Source: Clostridiales bacterium UBA7273 (GTDB lineage: Bacteria; Bacillota; Clostridia; Oscillospirales; Oscillospiraceae). From it: 64,000 nucleotides of DNA. Positions 49,307 to 57,421 of this stretch are shown here, piece after piece. Within the stretch, counting starts at the first letter, position 1. Each line of letters starts with the position of its first letter. Location: positions 1 through 64,000 of the forward strand of contig DKRV01000006.1 of assembly GCA_002472405.1 (NCBI GenBank), written 5' to 3'. Position numbers and translations under genes: made by a program. Below the pieces are notes generated by a model. The model saw nothing but the letters and a program-made list of their open reading frames with translations, did not search any database and had not been told where the DNA came from.

Positions 49307-51394
49307 ATGCTTGAGCTGCTTTCTCCCGCAGGCTCGCCGGAGGCGGTCGTTGCCGCCGTTCAGAACGGCGCGGATGCGGTGTATATGGGACTTGGAATAT
49401 TCAATGCTCGCCGCGGAGCAAAAAATTTCAGCGACGAGGAATTTGAAAAGGCGGTCAGATACTGCCGTATACGCGACTGCAAGGTCTATGTCACGATGAA
49501 CACGCTCGTCGGCGACAGGGAGATGGAGCAGGCTGCCGAGCTTGCCCGACGCGTGTCGGATCTCGGCGCGGACGCCATCCTTGTGCAGGATCTCGGCCTT
49601 TTGAGCGTTTTGAAAAAAGCCGTGCCGGATATTCCGCTGCACGCGAGCACCCAGATGAGCATCCATAACCTTGCCGGCGTTGAGGCAGCGGCCGAGATGG
49701 GACTTACCCGTGCAGTCCTTGCGCGCGAGCTGAGTTTCGAGCAGATAAAGTTCATAACAAAGCATTCGCCGATAGAAACGGAGATATTTGTCCACGGTGC
49801 ACTGTGCTTCTGCCATTCGGGGCAGTGCTATATGTCATCGCTTATAGGCCGCCGCAGCGGCAATCGCGGCATGTGCGCCCAGCCCTGCCGCATGGAATAC
49901 ACCATGGGCGGCAGACTTGAGGACAGCCATCCGCTTTCCCTCAAGGATAATTGCCTTGTTGACCGCCTGCGTGAGATCGAGGACGCCGGCGTTGCCTGCG
50001 TGAAGATCGAGGGCAGAATGAAGCGCCCCGAGTACACGGGCATAGTCACGGGCATATACTCAAAAATCATCAAAGAGCGCCGCGAGCCGACGGCAGAGGA
50101 AATGCAGACCCTTGCCGACGCATTCTCGCGCCAGGGCTTCACGCAGGGCTATTTTAACGGCGATAAGGCCGACATGTTCGGCGTGAGAGCCGAAACCGAC
50201 AAGGTCGGCGAAAAAATGTTTTCCGATGCAAGGAAAGAATACATCGGCAAGGAAGAGCGCCGCGTTCCTGTGAAGTTTTACGCCGTCGTAAACGCCGGAG
50301 AGGCGGTCAAGGCGGCAGCTATAGATAACCGCGGAAACAAGGTAGTCGCTTTCGGCGCCGAGCCGCAGAAGGCGATACGTCAGGCGATAAATTCAGAGGT
50401 CTTGAGTGACAGACTCGGCAAGACAGGCGGTACGCCGTACTACTGCGTGGATGCGCAGAGCCGCGTGCAGAGCGGACTTTACCTCTCTGCGTCGGAGATA
50501 AACGAGCTGCGCCGCAAGCTTGTAACGGCTCTCAACGAGCGCCGCGCAGTGCCGCAGCCGCGCCGCAGCCTGCCCATGCCGCAGATGCCCTCGGGGCAGA
50601 GTGCCGTGACCGATCCCGTTATGATCTATCAGGTGCGCACGGCAGAGCAGCTTACCGAGGAGCTTGCCGACACAAGACCCGATTATATCTACATTCCCGT
50701 CAAGGTCATGCACGATAATTTTGACCTTGTGCGCATGTTCAAAGAGCGCGGAGCGGTGCCGGTCGCCGTTTTGCCGCGCGTTATAACCGACAGCGAGACG
50801 AAGGATATATTCGTCATGCTGCGAAAGCTGTTCGACCTTGGCATAAACGAGGCGCTTGTCGGAAACCTCGGACATGTTATAATCGCGCGCAAGGCAGGAA
50901 TGAAAACGCGCGCCGATTTCGGCATGAATGTGTTTAACTCGTATTCGATGGATATGATACGGAAGATGGGCTTTTTGTCCGCAACGGCATCGTTTGAGCT
51001 GCGCCTTGCGCAGGTTCGCGATATGGCAAAGTGCGTGCCGACGGAGCTTATCACTTATGGGCGGCTTCCGCTCATGGTGTCGGATCAGTGCGTGATAAGT
51101 CACAGCCTCGGCGCGTGCAATTGCCAAAGCCCGGCTCAGCTTTCCGACCGTATGGGCTCGACCTTCCCCATCGTGCGCGAATACGATCACCGCAATGTGA
51201 TATACAATTCCCGAAAGCTGTTCATGGCCGATAAAAACGATGAGCTGTGCGGCGTGGGGCTTTGGGGAATAAGACTGATGTTCACGACCGAGGGCGCGCG
51301 CGAGTGCGTTCAGGTCGCAAAGAGATATAAGGGCGAGGGCGACTATCAGCCGAACGATCTGACCCGAGGCCTTTATTACAGAGGAGTTGACTGA
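49307..51394 (+). CDS. U32-family peptidase/hydroxylation protein (TrhP-like, extended form)
   Basis: A 695-residue U32 protein. LELLSPAGSPEAVVAAVQNG starts the barrel; the family signature EIFVHGALCFCHSGQCYMSS followed by RSGNRGMCAQPCR brings three conserved Cys near residues 168-200. A long C-terminal part (about 370-695) includes a DUF3656-like region and a further Cys-rich stretch QCVISHSLGACNC. U32 members include collagenase-like proteases and the prephenate-dependent tRNA uridine 5-hydroxylase pathway proteins TrhP/RlhA; extended forms like this are common in Clostridia. ATG 49307 has AGAGGT upstream. maf follows after four bases. Confidence 0.9.
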   Translation: MLELLSPAGSPEAVVAAVQNGADAVYMGLGIFNARRGAKNFSDEEFEKAVRYCRIRDCKVYVTMNTLVGDREMEQAAELARRVSDLGADAILVQDLGLLSVLKKAVPDIPLHASTQMSIHNLAGVEAAAEMGLTRAVLARELSFEQIKFITKHSPIETEIFVHGALCFCHSGQCYMSSLIGRRSGNRGMCAQPCRMEYTMGGRLEDSHPLSLKDNCLVDRLREIEDAGVACVKIEGRMKRPEYTGIVTGIYSKIIKERREPTAEEMQTLADAFSRQGFTQGYFNGDKADMFGVRAETDKVGEKMFSDARKEYIGKEERRVPVKFYAVVNAGEAVKAAAIDNRGNKVVAFGAEPQKAIRQAINSEVLSDRLGKTGGTPYYCVDAQSRVQSGLYLSASEINELRRKLVTALNERRAVPQPRRSLPMPQMPSGQSAVTDPVMIYQVRTAEQLTEELADTRPDYIYIPVKVMHDNFDLVRMFKERGAVPVAVLPRVITDSETKDIFVMLRKLFDLGINEALVGNLGHVIIARKAGMKTRADFGMNVFNSYSMDMIRKMGFLSATASFELRLAQVRDMAKCVPTELITYGRLPLMVSDQCVISHSLGACNCQSPAQLSDRMGSTFPIVREYDHRNVIYNSRKLFMADKNDELCGVGLWGIRLMFTTEGARECVQVAKRYKGEGDYQPNDLTRGLYYRGVD

Positions 51395-51398
51395 CACT

Positions 51399-51965
51399 AT
51401 GGATATCGTGCTTGCCTCCGGCTCGCCGCGGCGAAAGAAGCTGCTTGAAACGCTGGGGCTTGATTTCGCCGTCGTTCCGGCAAAGGGCGAAGAGATAGCA
51501 CCGCGCGGCGCAGGCCCTGCCGAAACGGTCGAGGCTCTGTCACGGGCAAAGGCCGAAGAGGTTGCGAAAGGCTTTGCAAATGCGCTCATCATCGCGGCAG
51601 ACACCGTCGTTTGGGCAGACGGCAGGATACTCGGCAAGCCCAAAGACGAGACCGACGCAAAAGCCATGCTGCACCTGCTGTCGGATAATACGCACGAGGT
51701 TTACACCGGCGTGACGGTCATGTACGGCGGCAAAATCGTCGTCGGCAGCGAGTGTACGAAGGTTTTCTTCCGCAAGCTGTCGGAGGGCGAGATCGACCGT
51801 TATGTTCAGACCGGAGAGCCGATGGACAAGGCCGGTGCTTACGGCATTCAGGGCAGAGCCGCGCTCATGGTCAGGCGGCTCGAGGGCGACTATTTCAACG
51901 TAATGGGCCTGCCGCTGTGCAGGCTTGGCCAAATGCTCGAAGAGATCGGGGTGCATCTTTTTTGA
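51399..51965 (+). CDS. maf: Maf-like nucleoside triphosphate pyrophosphatase
   Basis: A 188-residue Maf protein that hydrolyses non-standard or excess dTTP/UTP-type nucleotides to monophosphates. The N-terminus IVLASGSPRRKKLLETLGLD binds nucleotide; ALIIAADTVVWADGRILGKP supplies the catalytic Asp; YVQTGEPMDKAGAYGIQGRA is also diagnostic. It begins four bases after the U32 gene and its stop overlaps the TTG start of mreC (TTGA). Location before mreC is conserved in Firmicutes and links it to septum/shape genes. Confidence 0.96.
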   Translation: MDIVLASGSPRRKKLLETLGLDFAVVPAKGEEIAPRGAGPAETVEALSRAKAEEVAKGFANALIIAADTVVWADGRILGKPKDETDAKAMLHLLSDNTHEVYTGVTVMYGGKIVVGSECTKVFFRKLSEGEIDRYVQTGEPMDKAGAYGIQGRAALMVRRLEGDYFNVMGLPLCRLGQMLEEIGVHLF

Positions 51966-52810
51966 ACGTAAAAAATTATCTTAAGAAAAACGGAATAAAG
52001 CTCGGCGTTATCGTGCTCGTCATAGCGCTCGTCGCCGGGGCGGCATCCTATCTTCTCAAGGGAAACGCAGGACTTATACAGAATGTGTCGGGCACGGTCA
52101 AAGCACCGGTGCAGCGCATGGTAAGCTCCGTTGCCGACTGGCTGGAGAGCCTTTACGGATATCTTTACGACTATGACCAGCTCGTTGCCGAAAACGAGCG
52201 TCTGCGCGCGGAGCTGACCCAAGCTCAGGAGGAGGCACGAAACGGCGCCGCCGCCATCGAGGAAAACGAGCGCTTCCGCCAGCTGCTTAACTTCAAGGAA
52301 AAACACAGCGATATGACGCTTGAATCGGCCAAGGTCGTCGCGTGGACGACGTCGAACTGGGCAAATTCGTTCACGATAAGCAAGGGCACGAATGCCGATA
52401 TCGCCGTGGGTGACTGCGTTATCACCGAGTACGGCGTCATGGTCGGACAGGTGACCGAGGTCGGCTCGACATGGGCTACGGTTTCCACGGTCATCGACCT
52501 TAACACGAATATCGGCGCGCTCGTTTCCGAAAACGGCGCTTCCGGCCTGCTCGTCGGCGACTTTGCCATGATGCAGGAGGGCTGCGTGAAGCTCAGCTAC
52601 CTTGCCGACGGTGCGCAGGTCTTCTCGGGCGACACGGTCATGACCTCCGGCTCGGGCGGCGCATTTCCCCAGGGACTTGTTGTCGGAACGATAAGCTCGG
52701 TCAAGACCGAGGCCGGCGGTCAGATAGAGTATGGCGAGGTCAAGCCCGGCTGCGACCTCAACGCGCTCGTGCAGGTTTTTGTAGTAAAAGATTTTGAAGT
52801 GGTGGAATAA
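51962..52810 (+). CDS. mreC: Rod shape-determining protein MreC
   Basis: A 282-residue MreC with an N-terminal membrane anchor (about 12-32), a coiled coil (about 70-105; LVAENERLRAELTQAQEEA) and the beta-rich outer domain with KGTNADIAVGDCVITEYGVM and TSGSGGAFPQGLVVGTI. It links MreB-directed peptidoglycan synthesis to PBP2. The start must be TTG 51962, reading NVKNYLKKNG after fMet, because maf's stop lies immediately downstream (TTGA overlap) and no in-frame ATG precedes the anchor. mreB is not adjacent here. mreD follows at once. Confidence 0.93.
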   Translation: MNVKNYLKKNGIKLGVIVLVIALVAGAASYLLKGNAGLIQNVSGTVKAPVQRMVSSVADWLESLYGYLYDYDQLVAENERLRAELTQAQEEARNGAAAIEENERFRQLLNFKEKHSDMTLESAKVVAWTTSNWANSFTISKGTNADIAVGDCVITEYGVMVGQVTEVGSTWATVSTVIDLNTNIGALVSENGASGLLVGDFAMMQEGCVKLSYLADGAQVFSGDTVMTSGSGGAFPQGLVVGTISSVKTEAGGQIEYGEVKPGCDLNALVQVFVVKDFEVVE

Positions 52811-53335
52811 TTGCTCAACAGACTGATTCAGGCTCTTGAATGGAAAAAAGTCCGCATGGTCATCCAATACGCGGTCTATATGCTGCTTGTCATGCTGCTG
52901 CAAAGCGTGCTGTTTTCAAGGATCAGCATTTTCGGCACGAAGGGCTTTATAATCCCGGCTGCCGCAGTTGCCGCAGGCATATATCTCGGCGGAGTTCGCG
53001 GCGCGGTTTTCGGAATTTTCCTCGGACTTTTCACCGATATGGCCTTTTCCGAAACGACGGTGCTGTTTACGATACTGTTTCCGATGATCGGCTTCGGAGC
53101 GGGCTTTGCCTCGGAGTTTTACATCAATAAAAGCTTTTTCGCGTTCATGATATTCAGCGTGGCGGCGATACTGCTGTGCGGCATAGTGCAGCTTATCCAC
53201 GCGCTTATCGGCGGCGGAACGGAGCTTGCCGCAGGATTGATCACGGTGCTTTTGCAGACCGTTTTGTCCGTGCTGCCGGTCATGCTGCTGTATCTTCCGT
53301 TTAAAGAAGGCGGAATAATGCACGCGCAATACTGA
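52811..53335 (+). CDS. mreD: Rod shape-determining protein MreD
   Basis: A 174-residue membrane protein with about five spans, matching the small MreD family (KGFIIPAAAVAAGIYLGGVR, GIFLGLFTDMAFSETTVLF). It works with MreC, RodA and PBP2 in side-wall synthesis. The start is TTG 52811, directly after mreC's stop and with GGTGG a few bases before; no better codon fits the first span. The PBP2 gene begins 13 bases after its stop. Confidence 0.88.
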   Translation: MLNRLIQALEWKKVRMVIQYAVYMLLVMLLQSVLFSRISIFGTKGFIIPAAAVAAGIYLGGVRGAVFGIFLGLFTDMAFSETTVLFTILFPMIGFGAGFASEFYINKSFFAFMIFSVAAILLCGIVQLIHALIGGGTELAAGLITVLLQTVLSVLPVMLLYLPFKEGGIMHAQY

Positions 53336-53348
53336 TTGAGGATACCCG

Positions 53349-55436
53349 ATGAACATTATTAAGAAAGAAAGACTTATAGCGCTTGCACTGGTGTTTGCAA
53401 TGCTGATCACGGTGTATATCGTTGCCCTGTATAAGCTCCAGATAATCGAGGGCGAGAAGTATTACGAAGAAAGCCGCAATAATATGGTGACGACCAGCAC
53501 CGTTACCGCCGCGCGCGGCAATATCCTTGACCGCTACGGCAGAGTGCTTGTTACCAATAAATCGTGCTATGACCTGACGATAAACACAGATGAGCTTTTC
53601 CCGAATGACGACAGCGTTGACTCAAACGCCGTTATCTTAAAGCTTGTCAACATGATCCGCGATTACGGCGACGATTACATCGACGATCTGCCGATAACGA
53701 AAAGTCCTCCGTTCGAGTTTGAAAACGTCAGCGAGCAGGATCAGGCGCGGCTTGACGCTTATATGAAAGCAAACAAAGTCAAGGAAAACGCAAGCGCCGT
53801 CGAGATACTCTCGAGCATGCGTGACCGCTATGAGATCGACAGCAACTACACCGCAGAAGAGGCGAGGATCATCGCCGGCGTGCGCTATGCTATAAACGTG
53901 CGATATCTCATAAACACCTCGGACTATATTTTCGTCAAGGACGCGGATATGAAGCTCATAGCCACGCTGCGCGAAAACAACATTGAGGGTATAAATATCA
54001 AGGAATCCTATGTCCGCGAATATGCCACCTCGGCCGCCGCGCACATCCTTGGCTACACCGGCGCGATGAGCGACAGCGACTATGCAAAATATAAGGATCA
54101 GGGCTATTCCGCCGATGCGACCGTCGGCAAGGACGGCGCGGAGTACGCCTTCGAAAAATACCTGCACGGAACAAACGGCACCGTGCGCACGACCTCCGCA
54201 TCCGACGGCACGGTCATAAGCAAGGAATATATCGAAGAGCCGGAGCCGGGCAACAATGTGTATCTGACGATTGACATTGCCCTGCAGGAGGCCGCCGAGC
54301 TTGCGCTTGAAAACGGCGTGGCCTCCATCCAGGCAAAGATAGACTCAAAGAAAGAGCAGCAGATAGCCAGCGGAACATACACTGAAAAGCAGGATGTCAT
54401 TGACGGCGCCTCCGTGGTCGTCGTAAACGTCAAAACCGGCGAGCCGCTTGCCATTGCAAACTGGCCGACCTATGATCCGTCCGAGCTGCTGGAAAAATAC
54501 AATGAGCTGCTTGAGGATAAAAACGCTCCGCTTTATAACCGCGCGCTCCAGGGCGGCTATGCGCCCGGCTCGACCTTCAAGCCGTGCACGGCGATAGCCT
54601 CGCTGACCGAGGGCATAATAAACACCGGCACTACCATCCAGTGTACAGGCAGATATACAAGATACGAGCAGTATGGTTTTGCACCGCTCTGCTGGATATA
54701 CTCGCAGAACAATCAGCATCTGACGCACGGCTATCTGAACGTCACCGGCGCTATCCAGAACTCCTGCAACATTTTCTTCTATTCGGCAGGACATGACCTC
54801 GGCATAGATAAGCTTGATAAATACGCGGCTCTGTTTGGCCTCGGCGAGAGCACCGGCATTGAGCTGCCCGAATCCACCGGCAACATGGCAAATGCAAAAA
54901 ACCATGAAGAGCTTACCGGCGAACCCTGGACGATAGGCCAGACCATGCAGGCCGCTATCGGCCAGTCCGACAGCCTGTTCACGCCGCTGCAGATCGCCGA
55001 GTACTGTGCAGCCGTCGCAAACGGCGGTGAGCGTCACAGCGCGTCGATACTCAAATCTGTGCGCAGCTACAGCTACGGCGAAAATGTGTACGAGCGCGAG
55101 AATGAAGTGCTCAGCAAGGTCGAAACCGCGCAGTATAACTGGGATGCCGTCCACGAGGGCATGCGCCTTGTCGGTAAATCAAGTCTGCCAAACTACACCA
55201 TGACGAGTATCGCGGCAAAAACCGGGACCGCCCAGAAGGGCGACAGCATCGCAAACGACGGTATCTTCATCTGCTATGCGCCCTTTGACGATCCGGAGAT
55301 CGCAATGGCCATCGTCGTTCAGAAGGGCGGCGCGGGCGCAAACTGCTCGGTCATCGCACAGGAAATACTCGAGGCTTACTTCAGCCTGAAATCCGCAACC
55401 GACGTTACCGACATCGAGGGCGAGCTGCTGCAGTGA
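53349..55436 (+). CDS. mrdA: Penicillin-binding protein 2, class B transpeptidase
   Basis: A 695-residue class B PBP. It has one N-terminal span (about 8-28), a dimerisation/pedestal domain (about 50-300) with AARGNILDRYGRVLVTNKS, and a transpeptidase domain with the three active-site motifs: Ser408-x2-Lys in GSTFKP, Ser472-Cys-Asn and Lys624-Thr-Gly in AKTGTAQ. It cross-links side-wall peptidoglycan outside the membrane with RodA. The segment EQDQARLDAYMKANKV is part of the non-catalytic head. It closes the maf-mreCD-PBP2 block; no terminator with a clear stem was found directly after it. Confidence 0.95.
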   Translation: MNIIKKERLIALALVFAMLITVYIVALYKLQIIEGEKYYEESRNNMVTTSTVTAARGNILDRYGRVLVTNKSCYDLTINTDELFPNDDSVDSNAVILKLVNMIRDYGDDYIDDLPITKSPPFEFENVSEQDQARLDAYMKANKVKENASAVEILSSMRDRYEIDSNYTAEEARIIAGVRYAINVRYLINTSDYIFVKDADMKLIATLRENNIEGINIKESYVREYATSAAAHILGYTGAMSDSDYAKYKDQGYSADATVGKDGAEYAFEKYLHGTNGTVRTTSASDGTVISKEYIEEPEPGNNVYLTIDIALQEAAELALENGVASIQAKIDSKKEQQIASGTYTEKQDVIDGASVVVVNVKTGEPLAIANWPTYDPSELLEKYNELLEDKNAPLYNRALQGGYAPGSTFKPCTAIASLTEGIINTGTTIQCTGRYTRYEQYGFAPLCWIYSQNNQHLTHGYLNVTGAIQNSCNIFFYSAGHDLGIDKLDKYAALFGLGESTGIELPESTGNMANAKNHEELTGEPWTIGQTMQAAIGQSDSLFTPLQIAEYCAAVANGGERHSASILKSVRSYSYGENVYERENEVLSKVETAQYNWDAVHEGMRLVGKSSLPNYTMTSIAAKTGTAQKGDSIANDGIFICYAPFDDPEIAMAIVVQKGGAGANCSVIAQEILEAYFSLKSATDVTDIEGELLQ

Positions 55437-55467
55437 TAAAAAACCGCGCTTTTTGTCAAAAAAGGCG

Positions 55468-55496
55468 TTGAAAGAAACGGCAGCATTGTATATAAT
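55468..55496 (+). promoter_or_regulatory. Promoter of mgsA
   Basis: TTGAAA (55468-55473), 17-base spacer, TATAAT (55491-55496). The leader then holds an AT-rich inverted repeat (ATTATAAAAA and TTTTTTATAAT, near 55505-55530). Confidence 0.7.
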
Positions 55497-55562
55497 AAAA
55501 CAGTAATTATAAAAAGTGTTTTTTATAATAGGAAATTTCGCAAACAGAATCGAGGGAAGCTT

Positions 55563-55967
55563 ATGAATATTGCACTTATGGCACATGACAGAAAGAAGGA
55601 ACTGATGGTTCAGTTCTGTATAGCTTATTGTGGTATTCTGGCCGAGCATTCAGTCTGCGCAACCAACACGACGGGCAAGCTTGTATCCGAAGCAACGGGA
55701 CTTCCCGTGACGCTTTATCTGCATGCCGACCAGGGCGGCGCCCAGCAGATCGGAGCAAGAATATCATATAACGAGATCGATCTTGTGCTGTTCTTCTGCG
55801 ACCCGTCAAACCCCGGCGGATTTGACGATATCAACAAGATCGAACGCCTGTGCGATCAGTATCAGATCCCGTTTGCAACCAATGCGGCAACCGCGGAGGT
55901 GCTCGTTCAGGGCCTGCGGCGCGGTGATCTTGACTGGCGCAATATCGTCAATCCAAAGCGCAGGTAG
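55563..55967 (+). CDS. mgsA: Methylglyoxal synthase
   Basis: A 134-residue methylglyoxal synthase, slightly shorter than the usual 130-155. It converts dihydroxyacetone phosphate to methylglyoxal and phosphate, a bypass that frees phosphate when sugar phosphates build up. NIALMAHDRKKELMVQFC, the phosphate-binding ATNTTGKLVSEATG, the QIGARISYNEIDLVLFFCDP segment with the catalytic Asp, and a final ATAEVLVQGLRRGDLDWR are clear. CGAGGGAAG precedes the ATG. It has its own promoter and is followed by a long hairpin before hisS. The triose-phosphate route upstream (tpiA) is encoded at 12.6 kb. Confidence 0.95.
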   Translation: MNIALMAHDRKKELMVQFCIAYCGILAEHSVCATNTTGKLVSEATGLPVTLYLHADQGGAQQIGARISYNEIDLVLFFCDPSNPGGFDDINKIERLCDQYQIPFATNAATAEVLVQGLRRGDLDWRNIVNPKRR

Positions 55968-55991
55968 GCTGCATCGCCGAATTAAAACTCG

Positions 55992-56023
55992 AATGCTGTT
56001 ATTGCTCAAGCAATAGCAGCATT
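55992..56023 (+). promoter_or_regulatory. Stem-loop between mgsA and hisS
   Basis: AATGCTGTTATTGC and GCAATAGCAGCATT form a 14-pair stem (one G-U pair) with a TCAA loop, but no U-run follows. No T-box features (GGTGG, specifier loop) were found before hisS. Confidence 0.6.
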
Positions 56024-56050
56024 TAGTGATTGAAAGGAATAAAATTAAGT

Positions 56051-57406
56051 ATGGCAAAAGTTGCGCCGAGAACCCTGTCGGGCTTCATGGAGCTGCTTCC
56101 GGCAGACCAGATAAAGATGGAAAAAATGATGGAGACGCTCAGAAAGAGCTACTCCGTTTACGGCTTTGCGCCGCTTGACACGCCGGTGATCGAATCGGCG
56201 GAGGTGCTGCTTGCAAAGGGCGGCGGCGAGACCGAAAAGCAGATATACAGATTCAATAAGGGCGACAGCGACCTTGCGCTGCGCTTTGACCTGACCGTTC
56301 CGCTCGCAAAATTCGTCGCGGCAAATTACGGACATCTGACGTTCCCGTTCCGCCGCTATCAGATAGGCAAGGTCTACCGAGGCGAAAGAGCACAGCGCGG
56401 CCGCTTCCGCGAGTTTTATCAGGCCGATATCGATATCATCGGCGACGGTAAGCTCGATATCATAAACGAGGCGGAAATCCCTGCGATAATCTATCGCACC
56501 TTCACCGCGCTCGGCCTCAAGGGCTTTAAAATAAAGGTCAATAACCGCAAGCTCTTAAACGGATTTTACAGCCTTGCCGGCATGAGCGAAAAGGCCGGCG
56601 ATATAATGCGCACGGTCGATAAACTCGATAAGATCGGCCCCAACAAGGTCCGCCAGCTTCTTATGGATGAGCTGCACATGTTCTCGCACAAGGCCGACGA
56701 CGTTATGGACTTCATGGCCATAAGCGGCACGAATGCCGAGGTCATTGCCGGACTTGAGCGCTATAAGGGAATGGACGAGCTGTTTGACGAGGGCCTTGAG
56801 GAGCTCAAGACCGTCACAAGATACCTTGCCGATTTTGGCGTTCCGGAGGAAAACTTCGCAATCGACCTTTCGATAGCGCGCGGCCTTGACTATTATACAG
56901 GCACGGTTTACGAAACCGAAATGACCGCCCACCCCGAGATAGGCTCGATCTGCTCCGGCGGCAGATACGACGATCTTGCCGGATACTACACCGATAAAAA
57001 GCTGCCCGGCGTCGGCATATCCATCGGCCTTACGCGCCTTTTCTATGTCCTCAACGAGCAGGGCATGCTCTCAGACGAAACCGTGTCGGCTCCTGCCGAT
57101 GCGCTCGTTATCCCCATGGCTGAGGATCTCGGCTACGCCATTGCCGCCGCAACGGCGCTGCGTGATGCTGGGGTGAGAACTCAGCTTTACTGCGAGCAGA
57201 AAAAATTCAAGGCAAAAATGAGCTATGCCGATAAGCTCGGCATTCCCTATGTGATCCTCATCGGCGAGGACGAGATCGCGGAAAACGTCGTCGCCGTTAA
57301 GAATATGACCACCGGCGAGCAGACAAAGCTCGGCTTTGCCGACGCTGCGTCGCTCATAAAGAAAGACATGGATGATCGCGCCCGTGCCGCGGTTATCAAA
57401 GAATAA
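56051..57406 (+). CDS. hisS: Histidyl-tRNA synthetase
   Basis: A 451-residue class II aminoacyl-tRNA synthetase. LRFDLTVPLAKFVAANYG, motif 2 FRRYQIGKVYRGERAQRGRF followed by EFYQADIDIIG, the histidine-specific ARGLDYYTGTVYE and motif 3 GVGISIGLTRLFYVL are present; the C-terminal anticodon domain (about 345-445) binds the tRNA. It charges tRNA-His. ATG 56051 is taken as the start with AAAGGA upstream; a TTG at 56030 is possible. aspS follows 15 bases on, as in many Firmicutes. Confidence 0.95.
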   Translation: MAKVAPRTLSGFMELLPADQIKMEKMMETLRKSYSVYGFAPLDTPVIESAEVLLAKGGGETEKQIYRFNKGDSDLALRFDLTVPLAKFVAANYGHLTFPFRRYQIGKVYRGERAQRGRFREFYQADIDIIGDGKLDIINEAEIPAIIYRTFTALGLKGFKIKVNNRKLLNGFYSLAGMSEKAGDIMRTVDKLDKIGPNKVRQLLMDELHMFSHKADDVMDFMAISGTNAEVIAGLERYKGMDELFDEGLEELKTVTRYLADFGVPEENFAIDLSIARGLDYYTGTVYETEMTAHPEIGSICSGGRYDDLAGYYTDKKLPGVGISIGLTRLFYVLNEQGMLSDETVSAPADALVIPMAEDLGYAIAAATALRDAGVRTQLYCEQKKFKAKMSYADKLGIPYVILIGEDEIAENVVAVKNMTTGEQTKLGFADAASLIKKDMDDRARAAVIKE

Positions 57407-57421
57407 TGGAGGCAGAAGAAA

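Noticed and set aside
55968..56050. T-box leader for hisS
   Set aside because: The 83-base gap is too short, and no specifier or antiterminator T-box sequence is present.
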